Shown: piece after piece, positions 54,703-64,000 of the stretch
How positions within the stretch are numbered: the stretch's first letter is position 1
How the letters are laid out: each line of letters starts with the position of its first letter
Source: Soehngenia longivitae
GTDB lineage: Bacteria > Bacillota > Clostridia > Tissierellales > Tissierellaceae
Assembly: GCF_004684055.1 (NCBI RefSeq)
Contig: NZ_SRIB01000007.1
Coordinates: 1-64,000, forward strand
Direction of reading: 5' to 3'
Length of the DNA stretch: 64,000 nucleotides
Position numbers and translations under genes: made by a program
Notes under the pieces: generated by a model
Told to the model about the DNA's origin: nothing
What the model saw: only the letters and a program-made list of their open reading frames with translations
Database searches by the model: none

Positions 54703-55714
54703 ATTCAAACTTGCAATCAAAAAAAACAACTTTAAAGAAAAATATATATTCATCGGAGAAGAAGTCTATTTAATGGAAGAAGCACTAGAAAAGATTATAA
54801 AGGCAAATATACCGAAAGGAACAGAGGGTATGAACCTAACTAAAATAGATTTTAAAGATGCAAATATAGAAGATTTAAGAGATAGCATAGTAACTTTACC
54901 TTTTTTAGCACAGAGGAAAATAACCGTTGTTTATAGCCCTGAGGTATTAATTGAAAATTATAGTAATGATATTTATATGGATTTACTGAGTGATTTAGGA
55001 GATCACCAAGTACTTATACTGATTGATAATGGCAGAAAGATTAAAACTAACTCAAAATTGATTAAATTTTTTAAAAGCGATGAAATTATTTTGTTTGAGA
55101 AATTAAAAGGAAAAGATTTAGTAGCTTGGATTGAAGAAAAATTAAAAGCATTCAATAAAAAGATTGATTCAAAAAATCTAAGTTATTTTATTCAACAAAG
55201 TGGTTATTTGAGCAAAAATTTAGAATTGACTCTCAATGATCTAGAAAACGAGATTCTAAAAGTAGTGGCTTATTCTGAGAAAGAAATAATTGACAGGAAT
55301 ACAATTGATAATTCTATGATAAAATTATTAGATAAGAATATATTTGACTTATTAACATCAATAGGTGAGCAAAATGTTGATAGTTCTTTAAAAATATTTT
55401 CTGCAATATATTTAATGGATGAGCCTGTGATAAAAATAATTTATATGATAAACAGACAATTGAGATTGCAGCTAGCATATAAGAGCTATAAAAAAGCAAA
55501 TTACAGTGATGAAGATATTATCGCTAAATTGGAAATAAAACCATACGAATACAATAAAATATCAGCAATAAGCAATAGATACACAATAAATAGATTGACA
55601 AAGAGTATTCAAACAGTTATTGAAACTGAAAAAACATTGAAGAGTAAAGCTACAAATGAAAAATATGAGTTGGAAAATTTAATTGTTAGGCTTGTAAGTG
55701 CAAATTATAAATAA
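54689..55714 (+). CDS. holA: DNA polymerase III delta subunit
   Basis: A 341-residue clamp-loader subunit that opens the beta clamp. The N-terminal AAA+-like domain lacks a P-loop as expected (KYIFIGEEVYLMEEAL), and the C-terminal collar region reads IKIIYMINRQLRLQLAYK and SRYTINRLTKSI. comEC-holA-rpsT order is conserved in Firmicutes. Confidence 0.92.
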   Translation: MNYNEFKLAIKKNNFKEKYIFIGEEVYLMEEALEKIIKANIPKGTEGMNLTKIDFKDANIEDLRDSIVTLPFLAQRKITVVYSPEVLIENYSNDIYMDLLSDLGDHQVLILIDNGRKIKTNSKLIKFFKSDEIILFEKLKGKDLVAWIEEKLKAFNKKIDSKNLSYFIQQSGYLSKNLELTLNDLENEILKVVAYSEKEIIDRNTIDNSMIKLLDKNIFDLLTSIGEQNVDSSLKIFSAIYLMDEPVIKIIYMINRQLRLQLAYKSYKKANYSDEDIIAKLEIKPYEYNKISAISNRYTINRLTKSIQTVIETEKTLKSKATNEKYELENLIVRLVSANYK

Positions 55715-55715
55715 A

Positions 55716-55742
55716 GAACTTCGGATTTTCCGAAGTTTTTAT
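55716..55742. terminator. Bidirectional terminator between holA and rpsT
   Basis: AACTTCGG (55717-55724) and CCGAAGTT (55730-55737) form an 8-bp stem with a 5-nt loop, followed by TTTATT. The other side has an A-rich flank usable by rpsT. Confidence 0.85.
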
Positions 55743-56005
55743 TACATTGCTTGATTTAATTTTTTTGTAAGTCTACTAATTTTTCTAGAAGCTTGATTCA
55801 TGTGAATAACATTTTTATGAGCTGCTCTTTTTAACTTTTTATCTATAGTTTTTAGTAAAGCTCTAGCTTCATCAACTTGGTTTGCTTGCAAAGCAGATTC
55901 AAATTTTTTAATGTAAGTTTTTATTTCTGATTTTCTAGCTCTATTTAATGCAGTCTTTTTTTGAGTGACCAATATTCTTTTTTCAGCGGATTTTATATTT
56001 GCCAT
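55742..56005 (-). CDS. rpsT: 30S ribosomal protein S20
   Basis: An 87-residue helical ribosomal protein: ANIKSAEKRILVTQKKTALN at the start and AAHKNVIHMNQASRKISRL at the end. GAGGAGGTGAAACG precedes the ATG on the minus strand. Its upstream region to 56228 is AT-rich, with no other gene seen. Confidence 0.96.
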   Translation of the reverse strand: MANIKSAEKRILVTQKKTALNRARKSEIKTYIKKFESALQANQVDEARALLKTIDKKLKRAAHKNVIHMNQASRKISRLTKKLNQAM

Positions 56006-56160
56006 CGTTTCACCTCCTCATAATCTAACAAAAATTATTTTATCATCATTGCTATTATATTGCAAGGAAAATTAACAATTTAGATTAAGTAAAAAAGCTT
56101 AGAATATGAATTAATCATTATAAGGTGATTTTAATATTATTGATATATTACTTATTATAA

Positions 56161-56188
56161 TTGATTTGTAGCTACATAGTGGTATAAT
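56161..56188 (+). promoter_or_regulatory. Promoter of lepB
   Basis: TTGATT (56161-56166), 16-bp spacer and TATAAT (56183-56188), about 40 bp before the start codon. Confidence 0.6.
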
Positions 56189-56228
56189 ATCAATAGGTTA
56201 TTTGAAATGAGAGTAGGAGGAAAATTGA

Positions 56229-56780
56229 TTGGAGCAAAACGATAATAAAAAGAACGCAAAAAGCGAGTTGGTAGAGTGGTTAAAAAGCATAGCAATTGCA
56301 ATACTTATTGCAGTATTAATAAAGACTTTCGTTTTCAATACGACGTACGTAGTTGGGAATTCAATGTATCCCACATTGTATGAAAGTGATAGATTAGTAG
56401 CTTTTAAATTACCGTTGTATTTTACAGATCCAAAACCTGGAGACATAGTAATACTAAATGCACCAGATGTAGAAAATAAAGATTATATTAAGAGAGTGAT
56501 TGCGGTCGAAGGCGATACTGTACAAATATTAGATGGCAAAGTTTATGTAAATGGCGAACAAATAGAAGAAAGTTATTTAATTGGGGATGAATACACTCAT
56601 ATTTATAGCGAGAACTATTGGATTATACCGGAAGGGGAAGTTTTTGTGTTAGGAGATAACAGAGCTGAAGGAGCCAGTAAAGACAGTAGATACTTTGGCA
56701 CTGTAAAAATTGAAGAAATAAAAGGTATAGCTAAATTTAGATACTATCCTTTTGATTCAAGATTTGGTAAACTTAATTAG
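56229..56780 (+). CDS. lepB: Signal peptidase I
   Basis: A 183-residue peptidase with one membrane helix (about 18-36). The catalytic dyad is S45 in VVGNSMYPTL and K88 in DYIKRVIAVEGD, and GDNRAEGASKDSRYFG is the conserved box E region. Start TTG at 56229, 8 nt after AGGAGG. It cleaves signal peptides of exported, non-lipidated proteins. Confidence 0.95.
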   Translation: MEQNDNKKNAKSELVEWLKSIAIAILIAVLIKTFVFNTTYVVGNSMYPTLYESDRLVAFKLPLYFTDPKPGDIVILNAPDVENKDYIKRVIAVEGDTVQILDGKVYVNGEQIEESYLIGDEYTHIYSENYWIIPEGEVFVLGDNRAEGASKDSRYFGTVKIEEIKGIAKFRYYPFDSRFGKLN

Positions 56781-56804
56781 CCTCCCATTTAGGGAGGATT
56801 TTCG
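56781..56804 (+). terminator. Short hairpin between lepB and lepA
   Basis: CCTCCC and GGGAGG with a 5-nt loop directly after the lepB stop, followed by ATTTTCG. The short T run suggests partial termination only. The first arm could also pair with the downstream lepA ribosome binding region (TTGGAGG). Confidence 0.55.
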
Positions 56805-56826
56805 TATATAGTTTGGAGGTAAATTA

Positions 56827-58638
56827 ATGCACGTTGATAGAGAAAACATAAGAAATTTTTCAATAATAGCCCATATTGATCATGGAAAATCAACTTTAGC
56901 AGACAGGCTTATTGAAAAGACAGGGATGATAACACAAAGGGAAATGCAAGATCAAGTTTTAGACAAAATGGATTTAGAAAGAGAGAGAGGAATCACAATT
57001 AAATTAAAAGCAGTAAGGCTTAATTATAAGGCTAATAATGGTAAAGATTATGTCTTCAACTTAATAGATACACCTGGACATGTAGATTTTAATTATGAGG
57101 TATCTAGATCTTTAGCCGCTTGTGAAGGCGCTATTCTGGTTGTTGATGCAACTCAAGGAGTAGAAGCTCAAACGCTAGCAAATGTTTATTTAGCTATTGA
57201 TCAAGATTTAGAGATATTTCCAGTAATAAATAAAGTGGATTTACCAAGCGCAAGACCAGAAGAAGTTGCTCAAGAGATAGAGGATATTATTGGAATTGAT
57301 GCTTCCTATGCACCACATATATCCGCTAAGGAAGGCTTAAATATAGATCAAGTTTTAGAAGGAATAGTTGAGAGAATTCCTGCACCTGTTGGTGATGAAA
57401 ACAAACCATTAAAAGCTTTGATATTTGACTCTTACTATGATCCATATAAAGGAGTAACTTGCTACATAAGAGTTTTTGATGGCAAAATTTATCCTGGCAT
57501 GAAAATAAAACTTATGTCAACGGGGAAAGAATTTGAAGTAACAGAGGTTGGAATAAGTACTTCAAAACAAATTCCAGTAGATTTTTTAAGTGCAGGCGAA
57601 GTTGGATATGTAGCCGCGAGTATTAAAAATGTTAAAGAAGCTAGGGTTGGCGATACTATAACAGATGCGTATAATTCGACAGATAAACCGTTTCCTGGTT
57701 ATAAAAAAGTTACTTCTATGGTCTATTGTGGAATTTATCCTGCTGAAGGCGAAGATTTTAATAGTGTGAGAGATGCTTTAGAAAAATTGCAAGTAAATGA
57801 CGCTAGTTTAGTATTTGAACCAGAAACATCACAAGCATTAGGTTTTGGGTTTAGATGTGGGTTTTTAGGATTACTTCATATGGAAATTATTCAAGAAAGA
57901 CTTGAAAGAGAGTTTGATTTAAATATAATAACAACAGCACCAAGCGTAATTTACAAAGTTCATAAGACTGATGGTGAAATCATTGATATTCAGAACCCTT
58001 CAAATTTACCAAAACCTTCTGAAATTGATTATATAGAAGAGCCAATAGTATCTGCTTCTATTATGACTCCTTCAGAGTATGTAGGTGCAATAATGGAACT
58101 TTGTCAGAACAAAAGAGGCACATTTCTAAACATGGAATATTTGGATCAAAAAAGAGTTACTCTGAAATATGAGTTACCGTTAAATGAAGTAATATATGAT
58201 TTTTTTGATGCATTAAAATCAAAAACCAGAGGATATGCTTCTTTTGATTATGAATTAAAAGGATACAACAGAAGTGAACTAGTAAAATTAGATATATTAA
58301 TAAATGGAGAATTAGTAGATGCTTTTTCTATGATTGTTCATGAGGAAAAAGCCTATGAAAGGGGTAGAATTATAGCTGAAAAGCTTGTAGATGTAATTCC
58401 AAGGCATCAATTTGCAATACCAATTCAGGCGGCAATTGGGTCGAAAATAATTGCAAGAGAAACAATCAGAGCATTGAGAAAAGATGTTTTGGCTAAATGC
58501 TATGGTGGCGATATTTCTAGGAAGAAAAAGCTATTAGAAAAGCAAAAAGAGGGCAAGAAGAGAATGAGACAAATAGGTTCAGTTGAAGTCCCACAAGAAG
58601 CCTTTTTAAGCGTTTTAAAATATGATGAAAAGAAGTAG
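56827..58638 (+). CDS. lepA: Elongation factor 4 (LepA)
   Basis: A 603-residue ribosomal GTPase. G motifs are [32 protein letters not shown] and NKVDLPSA; domains as in EF-G follow, and the unique C-terminal domain has [22 protein letters not shown] and [29 protein letters not shown] is 8 nt from the ATG. Confidence 0.97.
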   Translation: MHVDRENIRNFSIIAHIDHGKSTLADRLIEKTGMITQREMQDQVLDKMDLERERGITIKLKAVRLNYKANNGKDYVFNLIDTPGHVDFNYEVSRSLAACEGAILVVDATQGVEAQTLANVYLAIDQDLEIFPVINKVDLPSARPEEVAQEIEDIIGIDASYAPHISAKEGLNIDQVLEGIVERIPAPVGDENKPLKALIFDSYYDPYKGVTCYIRVFDGKIYPGMKIKLMSTGKEFEVTEVGISTSKQIPVDFLSAGEVGYVAASIKNVKEARVGDTITDAYNSTDKPFPGYKKVTSMVYCGIYPAEGEDFNSVRDALEKLQVNDASLVFEPETSQALGFGFRCGFLGLLHMEIIQERLEREFDLNIITTAPSVIYKVHKTDGEIIDIQNPSNLPKPSEIDYIEEPIVSASIMTPSEYVGAIMELCQNKRGTFLNMEYLDQKRVTLKYELPLNEVIYDFFDALKSKTRGYASFDYELKGYNRSELVKLDILINGELVDAFSMIVHEEKAYERGRIIAEKLVDVIPRHQFAIPIQAAIGSKIIARETIRALRKDVLAKCYGGDISRKKKLLEKQKEGKKRMRQIGSVEVPQEAFLSVLKYDEKK

Positions 58639-58644
58639 ATAAGA

Positions 58645-59781
58645 ATGAATGAACTAGGAATTTATATTCATATTCCATTTTGTATCAAAAAATGTGATTA
58701 TTGCGATTTTATTTCAGTAAAACTAAATGATGGACTAATTGAGGAATACATTAATGATCTTATAAAAGAGATAGAAATTTATAGTAAGCTCATTAGTAAA
58801 TATGTGATTGATTCAATATTTATTGGTGGTGGTACTCCTTCTAGTATTGACTCAAAATTCATCGGGAAAATATTCGAAAAATTATATAGTTCTTTCAATA
58901 TTGATTCAAAAGCAGAAATAACAATAGAAGTTAATCCTGGCACTATTAATAAGAAAAAATTGGAGGCGTATAAGGATTTTGGAATCAATAGAATTAGTTT
59001 GGGAGCACAATCGCTGAATGATAAAATTCTACAAAATATTGGGAGAATTCACAATGAACAAGATATATTAAATACGATTAAGTTAATAAAATTAGAAGGT
59101 TTTGACAATATAAATTCTGATTTAATGATAGGATTACCTGAGCAAACATTACATGATGTCATAAGTAGTTTAGAAAAAATTATTGAGTTAAATTTAACAC
59201 ACATATCTTTATATAGTTTGATAATTGAAGAAGGAACTAAATTATATAAGCTTGAACAAAATGGAAAACTAAATTTACCAAATGAAGATGAAGAGAGGTT
59301 AATGTATCATGAAGCAAAGAGATTATTAGAAAAAAATGGTTATAGACAATATGAAATTTCCAATTTTTCTAAACCGGATTTCGAATGCAAACATAATCTG
59401 AAATATTGGACATTAAAACCATATGTTGGAATTGGGCTAAATAGCCATTCCAATATATGGGATTATCGATATTGGAATTATTCAAATTTTAAAGAATATC
59501 ATAATTATTTAATGAAAGGGAAATTACCAATAGAGAATAAAGAATATATAAATACAATTTCAAAAATTACTGAATTTATGATACTTGGGATTAGACTTAA
59601 TTCAGGTATAAATAGAGAAGAATTTAAAAGAGTATTCGGTACTGACATGGATTATTATTACAAAGATGCCATACAAAAGAATATAAATAACGGTTTAATT
59701 TTTGATGATGGGAAGAATATCAAACTAACAAGTAAAGGGCTTGACTTAAGCAATATTGTAGAATTGGATTTCTATATTTAA
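58645..59781 (+). CDS. hemW: HemW-like radical SAM heme chaperone
   Basis: A 378-residue protein of the HemN/HemW family. The cluster motif is C13-IKK-C17-DY-C20, followed by FIGGGTPSSI and EVNPGTI. It lacks the N-terminal extension of coproporphyrinogen dehydrogenase HemN, so HemW is the better name. lepA-hemW-hrcA is the usual Firmicute order. Ribosome binding site is weak; 6 bp after lepA. Confidence 0.92.
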   Translation: MNELGIYIHIPFCIKKCDYCDFISVKLNDGLIEEYINDLIKEIEIYSKLISKYVIDSIFIGGGTPSSIDSKFIGKIFEKLYSSFNIDSKAEITIEVNPGTINKKKLEAYKDFGINRISLGAQSLNDKILQNIGRIHNEQDILNTIKLIKLEGFDNINSDLMIGLPEQTLHDVISSLEKIIELNLTHISLYSLIIEEGTKLYKLEQNGKLNLPNEDEERLMYHEAKRLLEKNGYRQYEISNFSKPDFECKHNLKYWTLKPYVGIGLNSHSNIWDYRYWNYSNFKEYHNYLMKGKLPIENKEYINTISKITEFMILGIRLNSGINREEFKRVFGTDMDYYYKDAIQKNINNGLIFDDGKNIKLTSKGLDLSNIVELDFYI

Positions 59782-59792
59782 CATAAAAATAC

Positions 59793-59858
59793 TTGACAAA
59801 ATATGAATTAGATGTTAGTTTATATATAGAATTAGCACTCAATAAGACAGAGTGCTAA
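59793..59858 (+). promoter_or_regulatory. Heat-shock promoter with CIRCE operator
   Basis: A perfect CIRCE inverted repeat, TTAGCACTC-N9-GAGTGCTAA, lies at 59832-59858. TTGACA at 59793-59798 is the -35; TAGTTT at 59816-59821 is a weak -10 at 17 bp, so the exact -10 is uncertain. HrcA with GroEL binds CIRCE to repress the operon. Confidence 0.92.
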
Positions 59859-59886
59859 CAACCATCCAAGGGGTAGAGGTGATCAT

Positions 59887-60933
59887 ATGTTGGATGAAAG
59901 GAAATTAAAAGTCCTATTAGCAGTTATAGATAGCTATATAGTTACAGGAGAGCCTATTGGATCTAGAACTATTACTAAATTTTATGATTTAGGGGTAAGT
60001 TCTGCAACAATAAGAAATGAGATGTCAGATTTAGAAGATCTGGGGTATCTAAACAAGACTCATACTTCTTCTGGAAGAATCCCTTCTGATAAAGCGTATA
60101 GGTTTTATGTTGATAATTTTTTTAATAACAGCATAATAGAAATAGATAGGAACAGAAAAGAACAGATAAAGCGATATATAAAGCAAGAGTACAAAGAAAT
60201 AGATCAGCTTTTAGAAGATTTGGCTAAAATCCTTGCTCATTTAACTAAATATACTGCTGTGGCACTATCACCTCAAATAAAAGAAACCAAGATAAAACAT
60301 ATACAATTGTTACCAATGGAACAAAATCAGATACTCTCAATCATGGTTAATGAAGCAGGACTAATTAAAAAGTCGATAATAAACTTAGAAAATAAAATAT
60401 CTGAAGATAATCTTATTTATATAAGCAATTATCTTACTAGAAAATTAAAAAACAAGACATTTTCAGAACTAGTAAATGAGATTAGCAATGGGATATTAGA
60501 CGATTATTTTGAGTATAAAAATGACTTGAAGAGATTAATACCTATACTTTCTGGTTTTATAGAGGACGCAGAAGACATGAAAGTCTATGCCGATGGAATA
60601 ACAAATATATTGGAATTTCCAGAATATAGGGATATCGATAAAGCAAAAGAGGTCCTTTCAGTTTTGGAAGATAAGGATAAGCTTATTTTTGCACTAACTA
60701 ACAATAAATTAGAAGAGATAGATGTAAAAATTGGGGAAGAAAATAGTCATGATTGTATGAAAGACTTAAGTATTATTACAGCAACCTATAATTCTGAAGG
60801 AGAGATTATTGGCAAAATTGGGATAATAGGTCCTAAAAGGATGAATTATATAGAATTAATTAAGACGATTTGGGTATTTTCAGAAAGTATTACTGACATT
60901 TTAAATGATTATTTCAATTGTAATGAGAGGTGA
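59887..60933 (+). CDS. hrcA: Heat-inducible transcription repressor HrcA
   Basis: A 348-residue repressor of CIRCE operons. The N-terminal winged helix includes VTGEPIGSRTITKFYDLGVSSATIRNEM and LEDLGYLNKTHTSSGRIPSDKAYR, and the GAF-like C-terminal region ends in GKIGIIGPKRMNY. AGAGGTGAT precedes the ATG. Autoregulated by the CIRCE element 28 bp upstream. Confidence 0.96.
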   Translation: MLDERKLKVLLAVIDSYIVTGEPIGSRTITKFYDLGVSSATIRNEMSDLEDLGYLNKTHTSSGRIPSDKAYRFYVDNFFNNSIIEIDRNRKEQIKRYIKQEYKEIDQLLEDLAKILAHLTKYTAVALSPQIKETKIKHIQLLPMEQNQILSIMVNEAGLIKKSIINLENKISEDNLIYISNYLTRKLKNKTFSELVNEISNGILDDYFEYKNDLKRLIPILSGFIEDAEDMKVYADGITNILEFPEYRDIDKAKEVLSVLEDKDKLIFALTNNKLEEIDVKIGEENSHDCMKDLSIITATYNSEGEIIGKIGIIGPKRMNYIELIKTIWVFSESITDILNDYFNCNER

Positions 60934-60938
60934 GAATG

Positions 60939-63333
<2,395 letters not shown>

Positions 63334-63344
63334 TTAAAATAGAA

Positions 63345-63382
63345 GAGTCAAAGCTAATACATAAGCTTTGACTCAAAATTTT
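63345..63382 (+). terminator. Hairpin between dnaK and dnaJ
   Basis: An 11-bp stem, GAGTCAAAGCT (63345-63355) with AGCTTTGACTC (63364-63374), has an 8-nt loop and is followed by AAAATTTT. It may attenuate transcription or protect the 3' end of dnaK mRNA, lowering dnaJ relative to dnaK. Confidence 0.65.
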
Positions 63383-63404
63383 AAGATTGAATGGGAGCTG
63401 GTGT

Positions 63405-64000
63405 ATGACCGTGAGAGATTACTATGAAATATTAGAAGTTACGAAAGAAGCCTCACTGGAAGAAATTAAAAGATCATATAGAAAACTTGCTAAGAAATAT
63501 CATCCGGATTTAAATCCAAATAATAGCGAGGCCGAAAAAAAATTCAAAGAAATAAATGAAGCTTATGAAGTATTAAGTGATGAAGAGAAAAGGGCTAGAT
63601 ATGATAGATATGGTCATGATGGTGTAAATCAGCAGGGAACAGATTTTGGTGGATTTGGAGATATATTTGACGACTTATTTGATATCTTTGGTGGTGGATT
63701 TTCTAGAGGTTTTAATAACAAACAAAGAGGTCCAGAGAGAGGTACAGACTTAAGATACGATTTAAAATTAGAATTTAGAGAAGCTGTTTTTGGTGTACAA
63801 AAAGAAATTTCAGTGAAGAGAATGGAAGAATGTAGTGAATGCAAAGGTACTGGCGCAAAGCCAGGGACAAGTAAAACTACATGTAAAAAATGTAAAGGGA
63901 CAGGTGAATTGAGGTATAATCAACAAACACCATTTGGAAGGTTCGTAAGAGTCATGCCGTGTGACGAATGTAATGGAAGCGGAGAAATAATCGAAGAAAA
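63405..64000 (+). CDS. dnaJ: Chaperone DnaJ (Hsp40), 5' part, cut by the window end
   Basis: At least 198 codons are open to the window end. The J domain (residues 4-66) has the HPD motif at 33-35, a Gly/Phe-rich segment follows ([20 protein letters not shown]), then zinc-finger repeats [16 protein letters not shown] and [11 protein letters not shown] at 63405 follows GGGAG by 6 nt; GTG at 63411 would give the more usual RDYYEIL start without the extra Thr-Val. Last visible gene of the hrcA operon. Confidence 0.94.
   Translation, partial: MTVRDYYEILEVTKEASLEEIKRSYRKLAKKYHPDLNPNNSEAEKKFKEINEAYEVLSDEEKRARYDRYGHDGVNQQGTDFGGFGDIFDDLFDIFGGGFSRGFNNKQRGPERGTDLRYDLKLEFREAVFGVQKEISVKRMEECSECKGTGAKPGTSKTTCKKCKGTGELRYNQQTPFGRFVRVMPCDECNGSGEIIEE

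Noticed and set aside
56006-56228. Small gene or ncRNA in the rpsT-lepB intergenic region
   Set aside because: The AT-rich sequence shows only ribosome binding and promoter signals for the two divergent genes; no small frame with a good start and no recognisable RNA fold was found.

Overview
The window is AT-rich, gene-dense bacterial chromosome that reads as an anaerobic low-GC Gram-positive of the class Clostridia, probably a Tissierellales-like lineage (inference from gene content). Supporting features are the six-subunit Rnf complex in the order CDGEAB, selenocysteine machinery with a UGA-containing selD, MinCDE with MinE, an L21 leader RNA, a cleavable L27 leader with its protease Prp, a CIRCE-controlled hrcA-grpE-dnaK-dnaJ operon, strong AGGAGG-type ribosome binding sites and many TTG/GTG starts. 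I see no IS element, prophage, CRISPR array or rRNA gene. No stretch above about 300 bases lacks a feature.

Layout. 1-1000: eleven tRNA genes in one array ending in a 22-bp bidirectional terminator. 1045-3069: yprB-like exonuclease and asparaginase on the minus strand. 3216-5541: cysteine desulfurase and ThiI, which supply sulfur for 4-thiouridine. 5597-9946: XRE-cupin regulator and the polyamine transporter potABCD. 10065-13711: beta-CASP nuclease, lipoate ligase and MltG. 13764-13850: tRNA-Leu(CAA), minus strand. 13993-19535: polA, coaE, a lytic transglycosylase and an orphan peptide-binding lipoprotein. 19632-19718: tRNA-Leu(GAG). 19838-24771: rnfCDGEAB.

24909-34214: Gx-family membrane protein, maf, radC, mreBCD, an exceptionally long PBP2 and minCDE, so elongation and division-site selection genes lie together. 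34263-43518: two radical-SAM-linked proteins of unknown role, a shortened RNase G, L21-Prp-L27, Obg, YhbY, NadD, YqeK, an LCP protein, RsfS and RidA. 43541-44860: DacF-type carboxypeptidase, minus strand. 44999-50961: comEA followed by selD-selA-selB, a response regulator lacking the phospho-accepting aspartate, and the tRNA-Sec gene with its own promoter. 51008-55714: AlaX-type editing protein (minus), comEC and holA. 55742-64000: rpsT (minus), lepB, lepA, hemW, hrcA, grpE, dnaK and the first part of dnaJ, which runs off the window.

Most of the window is core housekeeping. The points most worth following are the phosphomimetic-looking response regulator inside the selenocysteine locus, the PBP2 with a several-hundred-residue extra region, the uncharacterised radical SAM pair beside RNase G and L21, the RNase G that stops at the first cysteine of its zinc link, and the orphan peptide-binding lipoprotein paired with a lytic transglycosylase. 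All functional statements come from reading motifs by eye; no database search was run.
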